A stretch of 64,000 bases of DNA from AP-15 sp963750195 (GTDB taxonomy: Bacteria > Pseudomonadota > Alphaproteobacteria > ATCC43930 > CGMCC-115725): positions 62,001 to 126,000 of the forward strand of contig CAVVPS010000019.1 in assembly GCA_963750195.1 (NCBI GenBank), read 5' to 3'. The position numbers and the translations under genes were made by a program. The notes below the pieces were generated by a model. That model worked only from the letters and a program-made list of their open reading frames with translations. It ran no database searches and was not told the DNA's origin. Shown here piece by piece: positions 8,784 through 17,187 of this stretch. Positions within the stretch are counted from its first letter, which is position 1; every line of letters starts with the position of its first letter.

Positions 8784-10043
8784 ATGCCATTGCCGAGAAC
8801 CGAGGTTGACGCCACCACCCCGAAATACCTGCGCGACAAATATGCGATCGTCGGCGTAGGGGAGACAACCTATACCCGCGGCTCGGGCAAGACGACCCGC
8901 GCGCTTGGCACTTGGGCGGTCAGGAACGCGATCCTCGACGCCGGGCTCAAGGCCTCCGACATCGACGCCATCCTGTCCTATTCGGGCGGCGACTCGACCT
9001 CGGGGACGTTTATCGCCGGTGATCTCGGCATCCGCCCCAATTACTACATGGATGTCGTCGGCGGCGGCTCGTCGACCGAGGCGCTGGTCGGCATCGCGAT
9101 CGGCCTGATCGAGGCCGGCTGCTGCAAGACGGTAGCGATCTTCCGCTCGATGAACGGCTATTCGCAGGTGCGGATCGGCGGCACCGGCGCGCGCTCGGCG
9201 GCGCCCGTCGGCGGCGACATGCTGCACAACCGCGCCTATGGCTGGCAGAGCGCCGGGCAAAGCTTCGCGCCGACCTTTATGCGCCATATGTACGATTACG
9301 GCACCAAGCCCGAGCAGGTCGCCGCGGTCAAGGTGGCGCACAGCCATCACGCCTCGAACAATCCGAAGGCGTATTACAAGAAGCGCTATACGATCGACGA
9401 CGTGCTGTCGAGCCGCTTCATCTGCAAGCCATTGCATCTGCTCGATTGCTGCGTCGAGACCGACAATGCGACCTCGATCGTCGTGACGTCGGCCGAGCGC
9501 GCCCGCGACATGAAGCAGCCGCTGGTGCTGATCCGCGGCGTCGTCGGCCGCTGCAGCAAGCCGCGCCTCGACATGCACTACCAGCACGGGCCGATCTCGA
9601 CCGTCGCCGGCTATTACGCGCGGCAGATCCTGTGGCCGAATGCCGGGGTCGGGCCGGAAGACATCGACATTACCGGGTCCTACGACGCCTTCACCTTTAC
9701 GACGATGCTGCAGCTCGAGGATTACGGCTTCTGCAAAAAGGGCGAAGGCGGCGAATATGTGTCGAGCGGTGCGATCCAGCTCGGCGGGCGGCGACCCAAC
9801 AACACCAGCGGCGGCCATCTGTGCGAGGGCTACACCCACGGCATGAACATGGTCATCGAAAACACCCGCCAACTGCGCCACGACGCCGACGATTCCTGCC
9901 CGGTCGACGCCGACGGCAAGCGTCAGCACACCTACGACTACAGGGAAGGCGGCTGCCGCCAGGTCAGGAATGTCGAAGTCAGCGCCAATCTCGGCTGGGC
10001 CAACCCGGCGACCGCCTCGTCGATGGTCATGCGGCGCGGCTAA
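8784..10043 (+). CDS. Thiolase-fold protein lacking the nucleophilic cysteine (Ltp2/SCPx-like)
   Basis: Thiolase superfamily protein of 419 residues. It keeps the fold signatures (YAIVGVGETTYTR at the N terminus, SNNPKAYYKKRYTIDDVLSS, GGHLCEGYTHG with a conserved His/Cys region), but the segment that normally carries the acyl-accepting cysteine reads DVVGGGSSTEALVG, with no Cys. This is the pattern of SCP2-thiolase-like proteins and thiolase-fold aldolases such as Ltp2 that work with a DUF35 partner. The next gene encodes that partner. ATG 8784 has GGGAG eight bases upstream. Likely role: retro-aldol or thiolytic cleavage of a CoA thioester in an aromatic or steroid-like side-chain pathway. 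Confidence 0.85.
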   Translation: MPLPRTEVDATTPKYLRDKYAIVGVGETTYTRGSGKTTRALGTWAVRNAILDAGLKASDIDAILSYSGGDSTSGTFIAGDLGIRPNYYMDVVGGGSSTEALVGIAIGLIEAGCCKTVAIFRSMNGYSQVRIGGTGARSAAPVGGDMLHNRAYGWQSAGQSFAPTFMRHMYDYGTKPEQVAAVKVAHSHHASNNPKAYYKKRYTIDDVLSSRFICKPLHLLDCCVETDNATSIVVTSAERARDMKQPLVLIRGVVGRCSKPRLDMHYQHGPISTVAGYYARQILWPNAGVGPEDIDITGSYDAFTFTTMLQLEDYGFCKKGEGGEYVSSGAIQLGGRRPNNTSGGHLCEGYTHGMNMVIENTRQLRHDADDSCPVDADGKRQHTYDYREGGCRQVRNVEVSANLGWANPATASSMVMRRG

Positions 10044-10057
10044 GGAGGAGACGGAAC

Positions 10058-10579
10058 ATGCCTGTTCGCGGCGAATACCTTGGCATGGGGCTCACCATCG
10101 ACGATCTCGATGTCGAGAACCTCGAATATTTCCGCCATTGCGCGGAGCACGATTTTCACCTGCAGGCCTGCGCCCAATGCGGCCGGCTGCGCTACCCGCC
10201 GACCACCGCCTGCCCGTGGTGCATGAGCCTCGAATCAAGCTGGAAAAAGGTCGAGGGCAAGGGAACGGTGCATTCCTACAGCGAGGTGCACCACGCGATC
10301 CAGCCGGCCTTTCGCGGCAAGACCCCCTATCTGATCCTGCTGGTCGATCTCGACACGCAAAAGGGAGAGCCCACTCCCGATGAAGCCTTGCGCGTCGTCG
10401 GCAACCTCACCACCCCCGACGGCCAATTGGCGCCGCCCGAACTGGTAAAGCGGGTCGGCATCGGCACGCGCGTGCGCATGGTGTTCAGCGATGTCGGCGC
10501 CGGGCTCGCCCTGCCGCAATGGACCATCGACGAGACCGCGACCCAGCCAGCGACCGTCTGGCGCTACCCGCAGGAGTAG
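10058..10579 (+). CDS. Zn-ribbon OB-fold protein (DUF35), partner of the thiolase-fold protein
   Basis: Protein of 173 residues with a rubredoxin-like zinc ribbon (CAQC-x10-CPWC near residues 35-50) followed by an OB fold (GTVHSYSEVHHAI, RVRMVFSDVG). DUF35 proteins bind the CoA portion of substrates and form complexes with thiolase-fold enzymes; known pairs include ChsH2-C/Ltp2 and BbsA/BbsB. It lies 14 bases after the thiolase-fold gene, with AGGAGGAG (10043-10050) seven bases before ATG 10058. Both genes are almost certainly one transcript and one complex. Confidence 0.88.
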   Translation: MPVRGEYLGMGLTIDDLDVENLEYFRHCAEHDFHLQACAQCGRLRYPPTTACPWCMSLESSWKKVEGKGTVHSYSEVHHAIQPAFRGKTPYLILLVDLDTQKGEPTPDEALRVVGNLTTPDGQLAPPELVKRVGIGTRVRMVFSDVGAGLALPQWTIDETATQPATVWRYPQE

Positions 10580-10583
10580 CGCC
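10560..10583. terminator. Inverted repeat between convergent genes, possible terminator
   Basis: GGCGCTAC and GTAGCGCC form an 8-bp perfect stem around an 8-base loop. It overlaps the end of the DUF35 gene and lies 28 bases from the stop of the convergent malG-like gene. There is no T-run on either side, so it is at best a weak bidirectional terminator or an RNA-stabilising hairpin. Confidence 0.4.
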
Positions 10584-10610
10584 AGGATGTGAGGCGCGCG
10601 GGCGGAGGCC

Positions 10611-11522
10611 TTAGCCTTTGACGCCGCCCATGGTCAGGCCCGAGGTCATCCGGCCGCGGAACAGATAGTAGATTACGACCGGGGGGATCGCGTAGATGAT
10701 CGCGGTCGCCATCATGTAGTTCCACGGCGACTCGTCGCTGTTGAGGAACTGGGCGAGAGCTACCGGCACCGTCATGCTCCGTTTGTCCGACAGCAGCAGA
10801 AATTGGTACAGGTATTCGTTCCAGGCGAGCAATAGCGCATAAGTGCCGACCGCTACCAATGCCGGCGCCATCATCGGCAGATAGATCTTGAAATAGACCT
10901 GCCATGGCGATGCGCCGTCGACCCGCGCCGCCTCGTCGAGCTCGATCGGAATGCTGCGGCCGTATTGCTGGAAAATGAAAATCGCGTAGGGCGTGGCGAA
11001 GGTCACCTCGACCGCGATGATCGACCATACATTGTTGCCGAGGCCGTAACCCTGCATGATCCGGTAGAGCGGGATCGCCAGGAACGAGGCTGGGATCACG
11101 TAAGTCAGCAACGCCGCGTTGGTCAGAAGCCAGCCGTTTCGCAGACGCATGCGGCTGACCGAGAAGCTGACCATGGACCCGATGAACAAGGTGAAGAACA
11201 CCGTCATCACGCCGATGTAAAGGCTGTTGCCGAACTGGTGCCAGAAATATTCGAGGTACCAGTAACCCTCGGTAATGACGATCCAAAAGCTATAAGCGGA
11301 TGGCTGTCTCGGCCAAATGTCGTTCGAAAATACGTCGTTATGTGACTGGAGCGCCACCATCACCATGTTGTAGAGCGGCGCTAACGTCCAGACGAGCAGT
11401 ACGGCGGCGAGCGCCAGGCAAGCGGTCTCGGTCAGCGCTCGCCGCAGTCGGTAGTTCTTTCGCTTAACCCCGATGGCCGATGCCTGTCGCGCCGCCCGGG
11501 TCTCCAGCAGGATCGCGCTCAT
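10611..11522 (-). CDS. Carbohydrate ABC transporter permease, MalG type (cluster 1)
   Basis: Inner-membrane permease of 303 residues of the binding-protein-dependent transport family, with six predicted membrane segments. The EAA loop that contacts the ATPase is visible as IELDEAARVDGASPWQVYFKIYLP. The C terminus ends FRGRMTSGLTMGGVKG, typical of MalG-like proteins. Its ATG overlaps the stop of the MalF-like gene by four bases. It is the last gene of the minus-strand cluster that begins with five binding-protein genes. No ATPase gene accompanies it; the one at 22.9 kb is the obvious candidate. Confidence 0.93.
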   Translation of the reverse strand: MSAILLETRAARQASAIGVKRKNYRLRRALTETACLALAAVLLVWTLAPLYNMVMVALQSHNDVFSNDIWPRQPSAYSFWIVITEGYWYLEYFWHQFGNSLYIGVMTVFFTLFIGSMVSFSVSRMRLRNGWLLTNAALLTYVIPASFLAIPLYRIMQGYGLGNNVWSIIAVEVTFATPYAIFIFQQYGRSIPIELDEAARVDGASPWQVYFKIYLPMMAPALVAVGTYALLLAWNEYLYQFLLLSDKRSMTVPVALAQFLNSDESPWNYMMATAIIYAIPPVVIYYLFRGRMTSGLTMGGVKG

Positions 11523-12436
11523 AGTTGTACCTCCGAGGTGCGCAATTTACGCATCAAGATCAACACCAGCGGAATCATCAGCGGCAGAGCCGTCATCACC
11601 GCGGCCACGCCGAGATCCGGCCTGGCGATCTCAAAGGCATCGCGGATGCCGATCGTGGCCAAGACATGGGTCGTCAGCGCCGGCCCGCCGCCGGAGACGA
11701 AAGTCGCGGTATTGAAGTCGCCGAGGGTGAAAATCGTCGAGAGCAAAGTGCACACGAGATAGAGATTGGCGAGCAGTGGGAACGACACATGGGTGAACCG
11801 ACGCAGCCCAGTAGCGCCGTCGACTTCGGCCGCCTCGTAAAGTTCTTGCGGGATCGACATCCGGCCGGCGAGCAGAATCACGGTCCAGAACGGCATGTTC
11901 TTCCAGATATAGGAAACGATGACCGCGCCCAGCGCGAGCCAGCGCGAGGTATCGAGCCAGCCCGGGCCATCGATGCCAAAGACGTCATACAGCACATTGT
12001 TGAACAGGCCCCACTGGCCGTTCAGCATCCAGTGGATCGAGATAAAGGTGGGCAGCGCCGGCACTGCCCAGGGCAGCACATAGATCATCAGCAGCCCCTT
12101 GACCCACCAGCCCCGGCGCATGAAGAAGCCGGACAGCAACAAGGCGCCGAACATTTTGACGTTAACGCCGATCACCAAATACAGGATCGTATTGACGATC
12201 GTCATTTGAAAAATCGGGTCTTGCCACAATTCCACATAGAGGCTTGGTTTGTGACCGAGCCACAAACCATAAACAATGGGATATGCGACAAAGGCGGCGA
12301 ATACCGCGACATAGGGGATGCAGAAGGCAAGGGCCCAAGCATATTCCGAACCTTGTAGGCTGCCACGCCAAGTACGCAGAAGCGACCGGCGCCGCGGTAC
12401 GGGACGGCCGGCCTCTATGACCGATACACTTGCCAT
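11519..12436 (-). CDS. Carbohydrate ABC transporter permease, MalF type (cluster 1)
   Basis: Inner-membrane permease of 305 residues, partner of the MalG-like protein. The ATPase-contact loop reads QELYEAAEVDGATGLRRF, followed by SFPLLANLYLV, and six membrane segments are apparent. The basic N terminus (RRRSLLRTW) and the first hydrophobic segment WALAFCIPYVAVFAAF fit a MalF-type protein without the large periplasmic insertion of E. coli MalF. It starts 10 bases after the stop of the nearest binding-protein gene, so it is co-transcribed with it. Confidence 0.93.
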   Translation of the reverse strand: MASVSVIEAGRPVPRRRSLLRTWRGSLQGSEYAWALAFCIPYVAVFAAFVAYPIVYGLWLGHKPSLYVELWQDPIFQMTIVNTILYLVIGVNVKMFGALLLSGFFMRRGWWVKGLLMIYVLPWAVPALPTFISIHWMLNGQWGLFNNVLYDVFGIDGPGWLDTSRWLALGAVIVSYIWKNMPFWTVILLAGRMSIPQELYEAAEVDGATGLRRFTHVSFPLLANLYLVCTLLSTIFTLGDFNTATFVSGGGPALTTHVLATIGIRDAFEIARPDLGVAAVMTALPLMIPLVLILMRKLRTSEVQL

Positions 12437-12445
12437 GATCGCCTC

Positions 12446-13831
12446 TCAGCTCTGTAAGATCGGGTATTTTGCCAGGATCGTTTCTACTTTCTTTAACGCT
12501 TTGTCCGCTGCTTGTTCGGGCGTCAAGCCGTTTCTTATGACGTCAGCTTCAGCCGACCCCCAGATCTGCGTGGCGTTGACCTCGGAATAGCCGGGGTTGA
12601 AGACCGGATAGTTCACCAACGTCGGGTCGATCAGGCCCTCGCGCACATAATTCGACCGGTGAGGGTCGCTGGGATCGAGCCAGAACGGGTCGGTCTTGGC
12701 CAGGGATGGGTAAGCCGGCAGCCATCGGCCGAGGCCCTGCTTCAGATACGCGTTCATGACCTTTGGCTGGATCAGGAATTTCATGAAGTCCTTGGCGACG
12801 TCGACGTTCTTCGCCCCTTTCGGGATGATCGCGCCGCCGACCCCGAGCTGCGCCGCATTCGGCTTGCCGTCGTTGCGCGCCGGCAGACCGAGAGTGGCGA
12901 TGTCGTTATATTGGTCCTTATCGTGATAGAGCGCGACTTCGGTCGAGATCGTGCCGTCGAAATCCATCACCATCAATTTCGAGTGGAACGCGTTGTTGTC
13001 GTCTGCGTCGTTCCAACTTAGCGCGCCCGGCGGCACATAGCCGCCCTTGTAGGCATCGGTAATGTAGGTGAGGGATTTGACCACCGCTTCCTTGACCTGC
13101 GGATCGTCGAGGTGGGGCTTGCCGTCCTTGGTGACGATGTCGTTGCCGCCGTTGGCGATCAAGAAGGCGTGGAACATGTTGTTGCCGTCGGCGGGGCCGG
13201 TCGTGGTCGCCTGCAGACCCAATGAATAGACGCCGCGCATTCCCTGATCGCGCAGCTTTTGCTGCATCGGCTTGAAGTAGTCCCAGAAGGCATCCCAGGT
13301 CTTTGGCGCATCGGCCAGTTTGCCGCCGCCCTTCTCGACCAGCGAAATCCAGATGTGGAATGGTATCACCGCCGTCTTGTACGGAATCAAGTAAAACCCG
13401 CGTTGCTTCTTGACGTTGTTATAGTATTGTGAAGCGAGGAAAGCTGTCGGGTGGTATTCCGATTTCTGAGCTTCGACGACATCGGAGACTTCGACGATCC
13501 TGTCGTTCCAGGCATTTTGCGGAACGATCACTTGGTCGTTGATGTCGTGGGAGATCAGATCGGGGACATCACCACTGGTGATCGCCGAGACGATCTTCTG
13601 CATCAGCGGCGCGAACGGGATAAGGCTGTAGTCGATGGTGTTGCCGCTCGCCTTTTCGTAATCGGTGACTACCTTGCGAAAGGCCGCGTCCTCCTCGGGG
13701 ATGAACCCCTGGGTCCACCAGACCGTCGCCGTGCTGGCGGCGGCGTTCGCGATGAAGGGGCGCGTCAACGTCCCGGCGGCAGCAGCCGCAAGCGAGCCGC
13801 GTAACACGGAACGTCTAGTCGTTCTTATCAT
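12446..13831 (-). CDS. Extracellular solute-binding protein family 1, tandem paralog 1
   Basis: Periplasmic binding protein of 461 residues that should deliver a sugar-type or other small polar ligand to the adjacent permeases. The N terminus TTRRSVLRGSLAAAAAGTLTRPFIANA has a twin-arginine motif and a cleavable hydrophobic segment. It shares the ATVWWTQGF start of the mature domain, the central WNDADDNNAFHSKL block and the C-terminal ILAKYPI with the four genes upstream. The region after VPDLI (SHDINDQVIVPQNAWNDR) and the loop LGVGGAIIPKGAKN differ from its paralogs and are likely ligand-contact areas. It is the paralog closest to the permeases and is followed by malF after 10 bases. Confidence 0.93.
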   Translation of the reverse strand: MIRTTRRSVLRGSLAAAAAGTLTRPFIANAAASTATVWWTQGFIPEEDAAFRKVVTDYEKASGNTIDYSLIPFAPLMQKIVSAITSGDVPDLISHDINDQVIVPQNAWNDRIVEVSDVVEAQKSEYHPTAFLASQYYNNVKKQRGFYLIPYKTAVIPFHIWISLVEKGGGKLADAPKTWDAFWDYFKPMQQKLRDQGMRGVYSLGLQATTTGPADGNNMFHAFLIANGGNDIVTKDGKPHLDDPQVKEAVVKSLTYITDAYKGGYVPPGALSWNDADDNNAFHSKLMVMDFDGTISTEVALYHDKDQYNDIATLGLPARNDGKPNAAQLGVGGAIIPKGAKNVDVAKDFMKFLIQPKVMNAYLKQGLGRWLPAYPSLAKTDPFWLDPSDPHRSNYVREGLIDPTLVNYPVFNPGYSEVNATQIWGSAEADVIRNGLTPEQAADKALKKVETILAKYPILQS

Positions 13832-14093
13832 TCCCGTCTTCCTTTCTTCCCTGCTCGCGCCGAGAGCGTGGTCCCCAGCGCGCCGCGGTGGTGCTTTGTC
13901 GGGGGAATATAGAACGGTTATGCGCCGGGCTCAAATTGTATTCGATGCTTATCATCGCCGTCCGTATTGGCGGTCGCCGTAGACCGTTAACCATCGGCTG
14001 TTCCGCTCCACAAACGGGCCGCCTGGAAAACCCCCGGCTCGCGCCATTTCCGCGGCAATCGGACGCATCGGCCGCGCTGCGGGGCCTGACGGC
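13832..14093. other. Spacer between tandem paralogs 1 and 2
   Basis: A 262-base spacer that, unlike the other three intergenic copies in this array, does not show the shared CCACCGAG or GGCGTAGTGG blocks. It holds the ribosome binding site of paralog 1 (GGAAGAAAGGAAG on the minus strand) and no recognisable gene. It may contain a separate promoter for paralog 1 and the permeases. Confidence 0.4.
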
Positions 14094-15464
14094 TCAGCCC
14101 TCTTCGATCGGGTATTTGGCAAAGATCGCCTCGATCTGCTTGTATGCCTTGTCCGCGGCCGCCTCGGGCGTCATTCCGGTGCGCATGATGTCGGCCCAGG
14201 CGGTAGACCACACATGCGTGTTCTGGACCTCGGCATAGGCCGGGTTGAAGGCCCAATAGGCCGGCACGGTCGGGCCCAACAAGGCTTGCTCGGTATAGGC
14301 CTTGCGATGCGGGTCGGCGAACCACCACGAGTCGTTCTTGACGATCGACGGCATCACCGGGACGTTGCGGCCAAGGCCCACCTTCAACCGTTCGTTCGTA
14401 ACCTCCGGCTGGATGAAGTATTTCAGGAAGTCCTTGGCCACGTCGACGTTCTTTGCTCCCTTCGGGATCAGAGCGTCGACGACGGTGTTCTGACTGGGGA
14501 TCGGTTTGCCGTCATTGCTGTGCGGCAGACCCATGGTGACGAGGTCGTCGTAATCTTCCTTGTTTTTGATGATAGCGACTTCGCTGGAAATGGTGCCGTC
14601 AAGGTCCATCACCATCAGTTTCGAGTGAAGCGCGTTGTTGTCGTCGGCATCGTTCCAGTTGATCGCACCCGGCGGCACATATCCCTGCTTGTAGGCGGTG
14701 GTGGGATAGGTCAGCGCTTTGATGACTGCCTCTTTGACCTGTGGGTCGTTGAGATGCAGCCGGCCGTCTTTTGTGAGGAGGTCTTTGCCGCCATAGGCAA
14801 TCAGAAAGTAGTGAAACGTATTGTTGGGATCTACACCGTTGGAGGTAACCTGCAATCCTTGGGCATAGACGCTGCGCATCCCTTGTTTGCGTAAATTATC
14901 TTGCACCGGCTTGAAGAAATCCCAAAAGGCGTCCCAAGTCTTCGGTGCATCTGCCAGTTTGAAACCCGCTTTTTCGACCAACGAGTTCCAGATGTGGAAC
15001 GGTAACGTCGCTCCTACAGTCGGCACGCCGTAAATGCTGCGCCGCTTAGTTTCATTATTATAGAACTCCGCCGAGAGTAGCGCGGTTTCGTTGTATTGCG
15101 CCTTCTGCGTTTCGACGACGTCGGAAACGTCAACCAGTTTACCCTGCCAGGCAAAGAGTGCGGCGACCTCGGCCGGGTTGGCGGGGAACAGATCCGGGAC
15201 CTCGCCGCTGGTCATCGCCGAGATGACCTTTTGCCGATGCGGGGCATAGGGGACAAGGCTGTAATCGATCGTATTGCCGCTCGCCTTCTCGTAATCGGCG
15301 ACGATCTTCTTGAACGCGACGTCCTCTTCTTGGGCAAAGCCCTGCACCCACCACACGGTCGCGGTCTTAGCCGCGGCATTGGCGATATAGGGTCGCGCCA
15401 AACTGCCGGCCACCGCAACTGCCAGCGAGCTGCGCAACACCGAGCGGCGGGTTAACCGTCCCAT
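14094..15464 (-). CDS. Extracellular solute-binding protein family 1, tandem paralog 2
   Basis: Tat-type periplasmic binding protein of 456 residues (TRRSVLRSSLAVAVAG, then ARPYIANAAA). The mature domain begins TATVWWVQGFAQEED, and the shared NWNDADDNNALHSKL block is present with Leu in place of Phe. The variable region after EVPDLF is PANPAEVAALFAWQGKL. A strong ribosome binding site, AAGGAGATATAC, immediately precedes ATG. Its closest relatives are the neighbouring genes at 17.2-20.1 kb. No lipobox is seen, so it is expected to be a soluble periplasmic protein. Confidence 0.93.
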   Translation of the reverse strand: MGRLTRRSVLRSSLAVAVAGSLARPYIANAAAKTATVWWVQGFAQEEDVAFKKIVADYEKASGNTIDYSLVPYAPHRQKVISAMTSGEVPDLFPANPAEVAALFAWQGKLVDVSDVVETQKAQYNETALLSAEFYNNETKRRSIYGVPTVGATLPFHIWNSLVEKAGFKLADAPKTWDAFWDFFKPVQDNLRKQGMRSVYAQGLQVTSNGVDPNNTFHYFLIAYGGKDLLTKDGRLHLNDPQVKEAVIKALTYPTTAYKQGYVPPGAINWNDADDNNALHSKLMVMDLDGTISSEVAIIKNKEDYDDLVTMGLPHSNDGKPIPSQNTVVDALIPKGAKNVDVAKDFLKYFIQPEVTNERLKVGLGRNVPVMPSIVKNDSWWFADPHRKAYTEQALLGPTVPAYWAFNPAYAEVQNTHVWSTAWADIMRTGMTPEAAADKAYKQIEAIFAKYPIEEG

Positions 15465-15634
15465 GTATATCTCCTTCCCTGCTGTGGCGCCGTGCGACCC
15501 ATTCGCGGGCGCGCTCTATTATTTTATCCAAACGCGATATAGGGCGGCCCGATCCACCGAGTCCACTGTTTTGCGGGCCGGCGGAGCGGCCGGGCGGGCC
15601 CTCTCCGATAACCTATGCCGTCCGGGATCGCCTC
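15465..15634. repeat. Duplicated intergenic spacer, copy A
   Basis: Spacer between paralogs 2 and 3. It shares with copy B the block CCACCGAGTCCACTGTTTTG (15554-15573), the preceding CATTCGCGGGCGC...TCTATTATTTTATC stretch and the CTCCGATAACCTAT segment. Non-coding similarity at this level shows that the duplicated unit was gene plus spacer, not the gene alone. Confidence 0.8.
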
Positions 15635-17014
15635 TCAACTTTGCGTGATCGGGTATTTGGCAAAGATCTCCTCGGTCCGCGTGAACGCTTTGTTGACTGA
15701 GGCTTCGGGCGACATCCCTTTGTTGATCACATCGAGGATCGCCAGGGCGAACACGCGCTCGCTACTGATCTGCGCCCGGGCGGGGTTGTAGACCTCGTAG
15801 GGCGGGATCGTCGGACCGTAGATACCCTGCTGGGTGTATGCTTGTAGCGGCTCGTTCTTCGGATCGAGCCAGTACGCCTTGTCGTTCTCTACGATCGACG
15901 TCATCGGCGGCAGCCGTCGGCCGAGCCCGCCCTTCAGAAGGGTGGCAAGCACTTTCGGCTCGATCGAATATTTGAGAAACTCCTTGGCGACATTGAGATT
16001 GGGGGCACCCTTCGGGACCACCATCGCCTGCGTACCCATGACGCCGGTCACCGGCTTTCCGTCGTTGCCGAGCGGCAGGCCCAGGGTCAGGACGTCGTTG
16101 TATTCCTCCTTTTCTTTCCACAGCGCCACCTCGGTCGAGATCGTGCCATCGAAATCCATGACGAGGAGCTTCGAATGGAAGGCGTTGTTGTCGTCGTTGT
16201 CGTTCCAGTTCTGTATCGAAGGCGGCATGAAGCCTTTCTTGAAGGCCGTCGCCAGCCTGGTGACCGTCTTGATAGCGGCCTCGCGGACTTGCGGGTCATC
16301 GGTGTGAAGTTTGCCGTCGGGCGTGAACAAGTCCTTGCCACCATAGGCGATCATAAAATGGTCAAAGTGTCCGACCGCATCGAACCCGACGGCACTAATC
16401 ATAACGGAATAGGCATAGACGTTGCGCATGCCCTGGGCCCGCAATTTCTCCGCAACCTGCGGGAAAAAGTCGAGAAAGGCGTCCCAGGTTTTTGGGACGT
16501 CGGCAGGTTTGTAGCCGGCCTTGTCGAGCAGCGACTTCCAGACATGAAACGGGGTCACCGCCATGCGGTTCGGGACCATGTAATAGCCGCGCTTTTTCGT
16601 AACGTTGTTGAAGGCGTAGCCGGTCTGCAGCGCCGTCGGCATGAACAGCGACTTCTGCGTCTCGATGACGTCGCTGAGGTCAACCAGTTGGTCGTTCCAC
16701 GCGCTCAGCACGCCAAAGAAGTAGTCTCCGAGATCGATGATGTCGGGCACGGCGCCGCTCGTCACCGCGGCGATCTCCTTCTGCCGCATCGCGGCAAACG
16801 GCACGATGCTGTATTCGATCTGGTTGCCGCTCGCCTTCTCGTAATCGGCGACTATCTTCTTGAAGGCGATGTCTTCTTCCTGGGCAAAGCCCTGCACCCA
16901 CCACACAATCGCGGTCTTGGCCGCGGCGTTGGCAATATAGGGCCGCGCCAGCGTGCCGGCCGCGGCGACGGCCAGCGAGCTGCGAAGTATCGAGCGTCGG
17001 CTCAGGCTTGCCAT
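15635..17014 (-). CDS. Extracellular solute-binding protein family 1, tandem paralog 3
   Basis: Tat-type periplasmic binding protein of 459 residues (MASLSRRSILRSSLAVAAAG, ARPYIANA). ATG 17014 is chosen over an upstream in-frame GTG at 17065 because GGAAGGAAGG precedes it and the twin-arginine start then aligns with the paralogs. It is the most diverged of the array: the central block reads NWNDNDDNNAFHSKL, the variable region is DLGDYFFGVLSAWNDQL, and a longer insertion PAREAAIK-type segment is shifted. This divergence suggests a ligand different from those of paralogs 2, 4 and 5. Confidence 0.93.
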   Translation of the reverse strand: MASLSRRSILRSSLAVAAAGTLARPYIANAAAKTAIVWWVQGFAQEEDIAFKKIVADYEKASGNQIEYSIVPFAAMRQKEIAAVTSGAVPDIIDLGDYFFGVLSAWNDQLVDLSDVIETQKSLFMPTALQTGYAFNNVTKKRGYYMVPNRMAVTPFHVWKSLLDKAGYKPADVPKTWDAFLDFFPQVAEKLRAQGMRNVYAYSVMISAVGFDAVGHFDHFMIAYGGKDLFTPDGKLHTDDPQVREAAIKTVTRLATAFKKGFMPPSIQNWNDNDDNNAFHSKLLVMDFDGTISTEVALWKEKEEYNDVLTLGLPLGNDGKPVTGVMGTQAMVVPKGAPNLNVAKEFLKYSIEPKVLATLLKGGLGRRLPPMTSIVENDKAYWLDPKNEPLQAYTQQGIYGPTIPPYEVYNPARAQISSERVFALAILDVINKGMSPEASVNKAFTRTEEIFAKYPITQS

Positions 17015-17187
17015 GTCCGCCTTCCTTCCCTGCGCTGTCGCCGCGCGACCCATTCGCGGGCGCACTCTATTATTTTATCGAAACGCGATTTAAGGCCGCC
17101 CGATCCACCGAGTCCACTGTTTTGCGGGCCGGCGTAGTGGCCCGGCGGACCGTCTCCGATAACCTATATGCCGTCCGCGACCGCTTC
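17015..17187. repeat. Duplicated intergenic spacer, copy B
   Basis: Spacer between paralogs 3 and 4. It carries CCACCGAGTCCACTGTTTTG at 17105-17124, as in copy A, and a 24-base identity (beginning GGCGTAGTGGCCCGG, 17131-17154) with copy C. It therefore links the other two copies and records successive tandem duplications. Confidence 0.8.

Noticed and set aside
8649..9929. 426-codon minus-strand frame opposite the thiolase-fold gene
   Set aside because: No family features, and the thiolase-fold and DUF35 pair on the plus strand is certain.
15464..15482. AAGGAGATATAC before ATG looks like a cloning-vector ribosome binding site
   Set aside because: It is a natural strong Shine-Dalgarno; flanking sequence is genomic and homologous to the neighbouring spacers.
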